From contig CAIPUJ010000029.1 in NCBI GenBank assembly GCA_903868205.1, positions 1 to 5,131 of the forward strand: DNA of 5,131 bases. The letters are read 5' to 3'. Origin of the DNA: an uncultured bacterium (lineage in GTDB: Bacteria > Patescibacteriota > Minisyncoccia > Phycocordibacterales > GWA1-40-21). Of the stretch, positions 1-4,621 are shown piece after piece. Position 1 is the first letter of the stretch; the number at the start of each line of letters is the position of its first letter. The translations under genes and the position numbers were made by a program. The notes under the pieces are model-generated. The model ran no database searches and was not told the origin of the DNA. It was given only the letters and a program-made list of their open reading frames with translations.

Positions 1-87
1 ACCGTCAGCAATGACAATTCTGTCATCTCTGCTAATATGTGTATGCATATATCCGTTTGGTTGTTGGGTTATTAACATCCCTAGCAT
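1..87 (-). CDS. Possible 5' end of a gene running off the left edge
   Basis: A minus-strand ATG at 87-85 opens 29 codons with no stop before the window edge. The visible residues include an MHTHISRDDR stretch of mixed polar and charged composition, more protein-like than the competing plus-strand frame. A second in-frame ATG lies at 78-76. There is no Shine-Dalgarno sequence, although most genes in this window lack one too. A TATAAA-like box (minus strand, 157-152) lies about 65 bases upstream. The product is not recognised, and an open frame this short is expected by chance fairly often. Confidence 0.15.
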   Translation of the reverse strand, partial: MLGMLITQQPNGYMHTHISRDDRIVIADG

Positions 88-204
88 ACCAAGCGGATTT
101 ATGTTTTACGACCCGTGTTGCATTTCAGAGGAGAATTCAGCATTTTAAATATTTATAAATGACCATATACAAACAAATTATCTTTAATATAAAATTGTAT
201 GTTG

Positions 205-210
205 TATAAT
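205..210 (+). promoter_or_regulatory. Consensus -10 box TATAAT, no clear -35
   Basis: A perfect TATAAT lies on the plus strand in a very AT-rich stretch, with no good -35 hexamer at 16-18 bases. A start near 217 would give a transcript of about 140 bases ending at the hairpin at 324-354. Such boxes also arise by chance in AT-rich DNA. Confidence 0.25.
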
Positions 211-225
211 TTAAAAAATCTTGTT

Positions 226-318
226 ATGGATGAATTTATAAGAGAAGGCTCTATTAAACTTTATATTCAAAATTTCACACCTGCCTGCCTCAGGATAGCT
301 TTGATCCTCCCTTGTTGA
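226..318 (+). CDS. Possible 30-residue small protein
   Basis: An ATG at 226 begins 30 codons (MDEFIREGSI at the N-terminus, ending LRIALILPC) and stops with TGA at 316-318. It is placed 15 bases after a consensus -10 box and just before a hairpin that has a T5 tract on this strand, so it would fit a tiny stand-alone transcription unit. No Shine-Dalgarno sequence is present and no family is recognised. The C-terminal third is hydrophobic. A non-coding RNA, or nothing at all, is equally possible. Confidence 0.15.
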   Translation: MDEFIREGSIKLYIQNFTPACLRIALILPC

Positions 319-321
319 AAT

Positions 322-354
322 AAAAAAACTCGAGGGTTTAAACCTCGAGTTTTT
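322..354 (-). terminator. Rho-independent terminator of the phosphoesterase gene (bidirectional)
   Basis: Positions 324-335 pair with 343-354 to give a 12-bp stem with a CTCGAGG core and a 7-base loop. Read on the minus strand it begins 19 bases after the phosphoesterase stop codon and ends in a T7 tract (328-322). On the plus strand it carries T5 (350-354), so it could also stop a short plus-strand transcript from about 217. Confidence 0.85.
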
Positions 355-372
355 AGGCTCAACACGATTGAA

Positions 373-1521
373 TCACACCGACTTAGTAATCGGTAATTTT
401 GGTAGTGGATCAAATCCAACATTACCAAAAGTGATTTCTCGCCGAGGGAGACAAATAACAGCAAAACTTCTGTCTGCATTTGTATCCCCTGGATTAATCG
501 TAAGCACCTGACCACCTTCGACGAATATCGCTTCGCGAGTAAAACCGCAAAGTACGAATTCCGTCTCTGGATACTTACGTCTAATTTGCATAGCCGCAGA
601 ATCCATAGCACCTTCACTGATTGTCATGAGTTTTAAACCCAGGTCGAGCTGAACATAGAATCGAAAGCCGTTTATATCTACAACAGCTCCTTCATCCAAG
701 TGCTCTTCAGAGACCACCGACCAATTGCTTGGGATCATCCCTTTTTCCTTGAGCTTTTTGTATTCCGAACTCTGATCTGCGCGAATCGCATAATGAACAG
801 AGAAACCATTGAGTTCTGAGCGACCAATATCTTCAATCGCGATATTACCACAGTGGATTATGTGGCTAACACCACGATCTCCGAATTCTTTCGCCAAGTG
901 ACCCCAATAAGCACGATCACGGTGACTGATATCCAGACTGTCAGAAATTACTCCAACGCTGAACACCGGCCGATCATCAGGTGTCGGCAAAATCCGACTA
1001 AAAATAACCTGACCAGAAACAGTATCCACAATGGCATACTCATAGCCCCACCCAAGTGCCTCTTCGACAGCGCCAGGATTTATAAAAGACACGAGTTGAC
1101 CCTGCTTGAATGTCTGGAAGTGCATATGACCGCCAAACACGTATCGCAAACCATCAAACTGCTGTCTTATATCCATGAGCGTTTCGCTAAACTGATCCGT
1201 AGTCTTTCGAAGGAAATCTATGTGTCTTTTGTGGCCCACATAAATTACCTCACCGTCAGGTAACGTTCTAATCCTTTTTTCAGGGAATGTTATGTCCCAG
1301 CCTTCTGGACGATCTTGATGAAAAACTGGATCATCCCTTTGTCCATCGACAAAAGCACATATTACCGGCAAACCACCGAATAGGTCTTTCGATACATGCT
1401 TTGGTATGATGTCACCGCAGTGAACAATAAGTTGAACCCCGCGTTTCTTGAATTCACGAACAATATGAGGTATGGCGTTTTTGCTATCCCCATGAGTATC
1501 AGACAATACACCTATAATCAT
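373..1521 (-). CDS. Tandem-domain metallophosphoesterase (YfcE/MJ0936-like), second domain degenerate
   Basis: This is a 382-residue cytosolic protein without signal peptide or membrane segment. It is made of two copies of the calcineurin-like phosphoesterase fold; single-domain YfcE/MJ0936 relatives are roughly 165-185 residues. Domain 1 (about 1-178) shows D8-T-H10, H34-C-G-D37, G131-H-M-H134 and an INPG at 147-150. Domain 2 (about 187-365) repeats the order, but D-x-H reads D194-S-L196, HCGD reads HCGN (223-226) and GHxH reads GFTR (326-329), while INPG is kept at 342-345. The second copy therefore probably cannot bind the two metals and may be structural or regulatory. Family members hydrolyse phosphodiesters or phosphomonoesters; the substrate here is unknown. 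The start is well fixed by an AAGGAG seven bases upstream. The gene is visibly richer in GC than its neighbours (about 40-45% in stretches counted by eye). It follows the U32 gene by 106 bases and ends in its own terminator. Confidence 0.88.
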   Translation of the reverse strand: MIIGVLSDTHGDSKNAIPHIVREFKKRGVQLIVHCGDIIPKHVSKDLFGGLPVICAFVDGQRDDPVFHQDRPEGWDITFPEKRIRTLPDGEVIYVGHKRHIDFLRKTTDQFSETLMDIRQQFDGLRYVFGGHMHFQTFKQGQLVSFINPGAVEEALGWGYEYAIVDTVSGQVIFSRILPTPDDRPVFSVGVISDSLDISHRDRAYWGHLAKEFGDRGVSHIIHCGNIAIEDIGRSELNGFSVHYAIRADQSSEYKKLKEKGMIPSNWSVVSEEHLDEGAVVDINGFRFYVQLDLGLKLMTISEGAMDSAAMQIRRKYPETEFVLCGFTREAIFVEGGQVLTINPGDTNADRSFAVICLPRREITFGNVGFDPLPKLPITKSV

Positions 1522-1528
1522 GACACTT

Positions 1529-1534
1529 CTCCTT
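1529..1534 (-). promoter_or_regulatory. Strong Shine-Dalgarno site (AAGGAG)
   Basis: On the minus strand AAGGAG lies seven bases before the ATG at 1521 and fixes the phosphoesterase start. It is the only clear Shine-Dalgarno sequence in the window; the U32, csp, tspO, slipin and DUF2127-like genes have none. Confidence 0.85.
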
Positions 1535-1543
1535 ATTTAGCCA

Positions 1544-1549
1544 ATAATA
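1544..1549 (-). promoter_or_regulatory. Possible -10 box (TATTAT) of the phosphoesterase gene
   Basis: A TATTAT on the minus strand would start transcription near 1537, giving a ~16-base leader that contains the Shine-Dalgarno site. No -35 hexamer is convincing at 16-18 bases. The alternative is read-through from the U32 gene 106 bases upstream. Confidence 0.3.
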
Positions 1550-1575
1550 TGGCGTTTTTAATGACCACTAACTAA

Positions 1576-1591
1576 AATCTAAGTTTAGATT
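1576..1591. repeat. Short inverted repeat AATCTAA-GT-TTAGATT
   Basis: Seven bases on each side are perfectly complementary around a 2-base centre, in the spacer between the U32 and phosphoesterase genes. On the minus strand it is followed by TTAGTT rather than a true T tract, so it would be at best a weak terminator. Its position just upstream of the possible -10 box also fits a regulator site. It is AT-rich and could be chance. Confidence 0.35.
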
Positions 1592-1627
1592 AGCACCAAT
1601 ATTAAATACTGTAAATATGTCGAAAAA

Positions 1628-2917
1628 TTAGTTACCAGGGCAAGAATTTTTCATTTTACAACCTCCACAAGAAGAAGTTGCTAACGCTGATTTGATTATA
1701 TAAATTTCATCATTAGTCCTTACATTAGTTTTTACACCTATAGCTATTTTTTCCCCCCTTTCAGCCTCTAATATTGCTTTGTGATTTTTTTCCATAGAAA
1801 TAATTTTTTCTTCCACACTTCCAGTGGTTGGCCCTTGGAAAATAACTGAATCCCCTATTTTCAATTTTGTATTTCCTTGAAGAAAAACTTCAGCTACACC
1901 AATCTTTTTATAGTATTTAATAACCTTACCAATATATTCTTTCTTCTGTGTAGCCTGGCTACCTCCACATCCAGACCATTCATTTATTGGTTTACCTAAG
2001 AAAAATCCACTACTTTCACCTCTATGATATACAGTATCTAATTTTTCAGATAAAGTAACTTTCAAAATTTCAAATTCTTCCTTGAATTTTTTATCATGTT
2101 TTTTATTATCAAAATAAAAATCTATTGCTGTTCTATAAGCTTTTGTAACAGTCGCTACATATTCTGGACTTCTATTTCTTCCTTCAATTTTAAAACATTC
2201 CACACCAAGATCTAATATCTTTTCTAAGAAATCCATAGTACAAAGATCTTTTGGACTTAATACGTAGTCTTCACCGAGCTCAAGCTCTTGTCCTCCATCT
2301 ATTTGCTTAATCAAATACTTTCTTCTGCATGGCTGTAAACATTCACCACGGTTCGCTGATTTACCATACAAAAATTGAGACATAAAGCACCTACCAGAAA
2401 CAGATACACACATAGCACCATGTATAAAAATTTCTATTTCAGCTTTTGTTTCTTTTTTTATTTTCTTTATTTGTTCAAGAGAACATTCACGAGCTAATAC
2501 CACCCTTGTAGCGCCAAGCTTTCTATAGAATTCTGCAGTTTCAGAATTTGCGATACTCGCCTGTGTACTTATGTGTACTTCAATACCAAGTCTCTTGGCG
2601 ATTTGAATAATTGCAAAATCCCAACAAATAATCGCATCTACCTTGGCTACTTTTACTTTCTTTAAGACCTGCTCAACCTTTTTTATTTCTTCTTCATAAA
2701 TAATGATATTTATGGCTAGATATGTTTTTACATTATTTTTATGAGCGATCTTCGTAATCTTAGGCAAGTCTGTAATGGTGAAGTTTTTGGCACCAGCACG
2801 CATATTAAATCCTTTTATACCAAAAAAGACTGCATCAGCACCATTTTTAATAGCTGCAGTCAGCGATGTATAGTCTTGTATTGGTGAAAGTAATTCTGGC
2901 TTCTTCATCTTTGTCAT
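1628..2917 (-). CDS. U32 'peptidase' family protein (TrhP/RlhA/UbiU-like Fe-S RNA hydroxylase)
   Basis: The 429-residue protein carries the complete U32 signature at 162-180 (E-x-F-x2-G-A-M-C-x4-G-x-C-x-M-S). A TIM-barrel-like N-terminal part comes first (about 6-120, including NGADAVFFG at 25-33 and STQAS at 117-121), and a small C-terminal domain follows (about 325-410). Well-studied family members are not proteases. TrhP hydroxylates U34 of tRNAs and RlhA hydroxylates 23S rRNA, using prephenate, and UbiU/UbiV act in ubiquinone synthesis; they hold a 4Fe-4S cluster on four cysteines. Here C170, C177, C193 and C241 fit that pattern. Length and C-terminal domain suggest the YegQ/YrrO (TrhP) branch. 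The tail is unusual: C417-GG-C420 and C426. The start at 2917 is the first ATG; a second lies at codon 4, and neither has a Shine-Dalgarno sequence. A weak TGTTAAAAAT box 9-18 bases upstream, or TATAAA at 2967-2962, could be the promoter. The gene is divergent from csp. Confidence 0.9.
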   Translation of the reverse strand: MTKMKKPELLSPIQDYTSLTAAIKNGADAVFFGIKGFNMRAGAKNFTITDLPKITKIAHKNNVKTYLAINIIIYEEEIKKVEQVLKKVKVAKVDAIICWDFAIIQIAKRLGIEVHISTQASIANSETAEFYRKLGATRVVLARECSLEQIKKIKKETKAEIEIFIHGAMCVSVSGRCFMSQFLYGKSANRGECLQPCRRKYLIKQIDGGQELELGEDYVLSPKDLCTMDFLEKILDLGVECFKIEGRNRSPEYVATVTKAYRTAIDFYFDNKKHDKKFKEEFEILKVTLSEKLDTVYHRGESSGFFLGKPINEWSGCGGSQATQKKEYIGKVIKYYKKIGVAEVFLQGNTKLKIGDSVIFQGPTTGSVEEKIISMEKNHKAILEAERGEKIAIGVKTNVRTNDEIYIIKSALATSSCGGCKMKNSCPGN

Positions 2918-2984
2918 AGATATATTTTTAACATTAAATTTGAATAATTGGAAGATGTCTATTTATACATAGCTATATTACAGA

Positions 2985-3007
2985 ACTGTGCTATACTACA
3001 GCACAGT
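2985..3007. promoter_or_regulatory. Perfect 8-bp inverted repeat over the csp -10 box (operator-like)
   Basis: ACTGTGCT (2985-2992) and AGCACAGT (3000-3007) are exact inverted copies separated by 7 bases. The repeat surrounds the TATACT -10 box and the predicted start of the cold shock gene, and sits in the divergent spacer shared with the U32 gene. This is the geometry of a repressor operator. Alternatively it forms a hairpin at the 5' end of the csp leader, though the predicted start near 3004 would leave out the left arm. No T tract follows, so it is not a terminator. Confidence 0.5.
2989..2997 (+). promoter_or_regulatory. Extended -10 promoter of the cold shock gene (TGC-TATACT)
   Basis: TG-n-TATACT matches the extended -10 consensus at all but one base. 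No good -35 hexamer lies at 16-18 bases, which an extended -10 can tolerate. Transcription would begin near 3004 and give a leader of about 60 bases, A-rich and without a Shine-Dalgarno sequence next to the ATG. Confidence 0.55.
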
Positions 3008-3066
3008 GTTAAGACACAGGAACAAAGTCGAAGTTTCAAGCAAAATAATTTAAAAATCTAAAAAAC

Positions 3067-3264
3067 ATGACAGGAACAATAAAAACTCTTACAGAAAAAG
3101 GATTTGGATTCATCTCTCGCGAAGGCGAAGCGAAGGATCTTTTCTTCCATTCTTCAGAGTTAGTTGGCGTTGCTTACAATGAACTTAGAGTTGGTGACAC
3201 AGTCACTTTCGAAGTTACAGAAAGCGAAAAGGGTCCAGCTGCTACACAAGTATCAAGAGCATAG
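3067..3264 (+). CDS. Cold shock domain protein (CspA family)
   Basis: A 65-residue single cold shock domain, the usual size for the family (65-70). It is a small cytosolic beta-barrel that binds single-stranded RNA and DNA and keeps mRNA unfolded. RNP1 is KGFGFI (11-16) and RNP2 is DLFFHSS (24-30); the later strand GDTVTFEV (43-50) and the closing A-x-x-V segment are also typical. The Trp of the usual KWFN segment before RNP1 is absent: residues 6-9 read KTLT. The gene is a single unit, with an extended -10 promoter and palindrome upstream and a long terminator eight bases downstream. The ~60-base leader is longer than those of tspO or the DUF2127-like gene, so leader-mediated control is possible but not shown. 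It may be an ordinary constitutive Csp rather than cold-induced. Confidence 0.95.
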   Translation: MTGTIKTLTEKGFGFISREGEAKDLFFHSSELVGVAYNELRVGDTVTFEVTESEKGPAATQVSRA

Positions 3265-3270
3265 TCTCTT

Positions 3271-3315
3271 AAAAAATACTCCGGTTTGCCGAAAGGTAAA
3301 CCGGAGTATTTTTTT
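3271..3315 (+). terminator. Very strong Rho-independent terminator after csp
   Basis: Positions 3271-3287 pair perfectly with 3298-3314 (17 bp, CTCCGG core). Inside, a G-U pair and two G-C pairs close a GAAA tetraloop (3291-3294), so the whole stem is about 20 bp. A T7 tract follows (3309-3315). The A6 tract on the left arm would make it work on the minus strand too, but no minus-strand gene runs into it. Confidence 0.95.
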
Positions 3316-3323
3316 GTATATTA

Positions 3324-3332
3324 TGATAAAAT
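3324..3332 (+). promoter_or_regulatory. Extended -10 promoter of tspO (TGA-TAAAAT), predicted leaderless
   Basis: TG-n-TAAAAT ends six bases before the tspO ATG, so a start seven bases downstream of the box would fall on the ATG itself. It lies just after the csp terminator. No -35 match is visible. Confidence 0.5.
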
Positions 3333-3338
3333 ATAAAT

Positions 3339-3737
3339 ATGAATAATACTTTTAGTTGGTACTCAAATTTAATAAAACCATCTTGGGCTCCTCCGTCATA
3401 TTTATTTGGACCGGTTTGGACTTTTTTATATATTTTAATCGCAGTGTCTTTCGGGAAAGTTTTTGTTTTAGCTTTGCAAAAACAGATAGGATTGATGGTT
3501 GTTCTCCCTTTTATACTCAATCTTATTTTTAATTTAATATTTTCTCCAATACAATTTGGATTACAAAACAATATTTTAGCTGCTGTTGATATAATACTTA
3601 TTCTCGTAACACTTATTTGGGCAATGATTGCTATATTCCCCATAGCTCCTTGGATTTCTTATATACAAATCCCCTATTTACTTTGGGTTTCTTTTGCAAC
3701 AATATTGCAACTAACGGTTACTTACTTAAATTTATAA
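3339..3737 (+). CDS. Short TspO/MBR family membrane protein, first helix missing
   Basis: TspO (tryptophan-rich sensory protein, relative of the mitochondrial benzodiazepine receptor) binds porphyrins and related ligands in the membrane; its bacterial role is still debated. The family pattern is clear: WY (7-8), KPSWAPP (13-19), FGPVWT (23-28), N65-x-x-F-SP (69-70) with FG at 73-74 where most members have N-x-x-W-[ST]-P and FFG, and PYLLWVSFAT (112-121). Four hydrophobic helices are visible at about 22-46, 50-70, 79-101 and 106-130. Typical members have about 150-160 residues and five helices; this one starts at the WY motif, so helix 1 is absent. The start cannot move upstream much because the csp terminator ends 24 bases before it. 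No Shine-Dalgarno sequence is present; the promoter predicts a leaderless mRNA. It is convergent with the slipin gene. Confidence 0.88.
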   Translation: MNNTFSWYSNLIKPSWAPPSYLFGPVWTFLYILIAVSFGKVFVLALQKQIGLMVVLPFILNLIFNLIFSPIQFGLQNNILAAVDIILILVTLIWAMIAIFPIAPWISYIQIPYLLWVSFATILQLTVTYLNL

Positions 3738-3778
3738 ATTAAAAAACCACCGTCATATAAGAGGGTGGTTTTTTAATT
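3737..3778. terminator. Bidirectional terminator between tspO and the slipin gene
   Basis: Positions 3737-3751 pair with 3764-3778 (15 bp, with an ACCACC/GGTGGT core) around a 12-base loop. A6 on the left and T6 on the right give a T tract in both directions. It starts at the last base of the tspO stop codon and lies eight bases beyond the slipin stop, so it serves both convergent genes. Confidence 0.92.
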
Positions 3779-3786
3779 AAAGCTTT

Positions 3787-4530
3787 TTATTTGTCTTTCT
3801 TTATAAATCCCTCAAGAGCCCTTAAAGCTTCCACAGGAACCATATACACTACAGTATTACTTTGATCTGAAGACATATCATTTATAGACTGAAGAGTTCT
3901 CAAATGTAGTGCTCCTGGTGTTGATGCCAACATCTCAGCTGCTTTTGCGATATTTTGTGACGCAGCAAGCTCTCCTTCAGAATTAATAATAACAGCCCTC
4001 TTTTCTCTTTCTGCTTCTGCTTGTTTACCAATAGTTCTTTCCATTTCAGCTGGTAAACTTACATCTTTAAGTTCAACATTCTGAACTTTTAATCCCCATG
4101 CATCTGTTTCTTTATCAACAATCTCTCTTATTCTGTCAGCTATTTTATCTCTACTTGAAAGTAATTCATCAAGAGTTACTTCTCCAACAATATTTCTCAT
4201 AGTGGTCTGTGCATATTGAGATATCGCATATCTAAAATCTTCTACTTCTATGATAGCTTTGTTTGCATCACTAACTTTATAGTAAATAACCGCATTAACT
4301 CTTACGGTAACATTGTCTCTTGTAATAGCATTTTGATCAGGAACATCTACTGCCTTTGTTCTTACATCTACTCTCTGGAAATTTTGGAAAATGGGCCAAA
4401 CGATTCTCCAACCTGGCGACATAATAGAAGTGAACTTACCTAAGGTAAATTTAACACCTCTTTCATACTGATTAATCTGGCGAATACTTGAAAGTATTAA
4501 AATCACTATCAAAACTAGAACTGTGTACAT
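3787..4530 (-). CDS. Slipin / stomatin-like SPFH (Band 7) membrane protein
   Basis: A 247-residue protein of normal slipin length, anchored by one N-terminal hydrophobic segment (2-15) with the rest expected on the cytoplasmic face. Stomatin-type proteins form oligomeric membrane scaffolds. Recognisable blocks are QYERGV (21-26), SPGWR (38-42), the strand-rich SPFH core with RTKAVDVP (57-64) and ITRDNVTV (69-76), VGEVTLDELLSSRDKI (115-130) and GLKVQNVELKDVSLP (146-160). A charged coiled-coil follows (about 160-205, AEAEREKRA at 171-179), then a C-terminal helix. It resembles archaeal PH1511-type stomatins more than flotillins or HflK/HflC. Such genes usually sit next to an nfeD protease gene; none is in this window, although one could lie elsewhere. 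No Shine-Dalgarno sequence precedes the ATG. A TATAAT box 31-36 bases upstream is the likely promoter, and the gene shares its terminator with tspO. Confidence 0.92.
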   Translation of the reverse strand: MYTVLVLIVILILSSIRQINQYERGVKFTLGKFTSIMSPGWRIVWPIFQNFQRVDVRTKAVDVPDQNAITRDNVTVRVNAVIYYKVSDANKAIIEVEDFRYAISQYAQTTMRNIVGEVTLDELLSSRDKIADRIREIVDKETDAWGLKVQNVELKDVSLPAEMERTIGKQAEAEREKRAVIINSEGELAASQNIAKAAEMLASTPGALHLRTLQSINDMSSDQSNTVVYMVPVEALRALEGFIKKDK

Positions 4531-4560
4531 AATAAAAATTAATTAACTATTAATATAACT

Positions 4561-4566
4561 ATTATA
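4561..4566 (-). promoter_or_regulatory. -10 box (TATAAT) of the slipin gene
   Basis: A consensus TATAAT on the minus strand places the start near 4554 and gives an AT-rich leader of about 24 bases without a Shine-Dalgarno sequence. The -35 region is weak (TTTTTA at 17 bases). It is back to back with the promoter at 4604-4612. Confidence 0.5.
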
Positions 4567-4603
4567 ACGCACAATCAATATATTAAAAACCAATAAAATT
4601 TTA

Positions 4604-4612
4604 TGATATAAT
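4604..4612 (+). promoter_or_regulatory. Perfect extended -10 promoter (TGA-TATAAT), predicted leaderless
   Basis: TG-n-TATAAT is an exact extended -10 element ending nine bases before the ATG at 4622. A start at about 4619-4620 leaves a leader of only 2-3 bases. The -35 region is poor, as at tspO. Confidence 0.6.
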
Positions 4613-4621
4613 TCATTCAAA

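Larger units (their letters stand above)
1..321. other. Left-edge region without a convincing gene
   Basis: Nothing here can be called a gene with confidence. On the minus strand an ATG at 87-85 opens a frame that stays open to the window edge (29 codons, beginning MLGMLITQQP, ending IVIADG); it could be the 5' end of a gene lying to the left, but it has no Shine-Dalgarno sequence. On the plus strand a different frame is open from the edge to a TAA at 146-148, but it is cysteine-rich and does not look protein-like. The first ~150 bases are richer in GC than 150-265, which is extremely AT-rich. A consensus -10 box lies at 205-210, followed by a 30-codon frame at 226-318. No tRNA, repeat array or insertion sequence end was seen. 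Confidence 0.5.

Noticed and set aside
296..314. TTGATCCTCCCTTG, slightly like the 3' end of 16S rRNA with its anti-Shine-Dalgarno core
   Set aside because: The match is only about a dozen bases with gaps, and no conserved 16S sequence precedes it.
267..617. Minus-strand open frame whose last residues (GRIKAILRQAGVKF) recall the end of HicA-type toxins
   Set aside because: Most of the frame overlaps the phosphoesterase gene out of frame and runs through its terminator hairpin. Only about a dozen residues look suggestive, with no upstream HicA core or HicB partner, so a remnant cannot be supported.
853..1263. Plus-strand open frame of 136 codons inside the phosphoesterase gene
   Set aside because: It lies wholly antisense to a gene with clear domain motifs, has no Shine-Dalgarno sequence and shows no recognisable protein pattern.
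3164..3346. Plus-strand open frame overlapping the end of csp
   Set aside because: It is out of frame with csp, crosses its terminator stem, and encodes nothing recognisable.
3269..3643. Minus-strand open frame of 124 codons opposite tspO
   Set aside because: It is antisense to tspO and passes through the csp terminator; tspO has the family motifs.
4216..4443. Plus-strand open frame inside the slipin gene
   Set aside because: It is the shadow of a well-conserved SPFH coding sequence.
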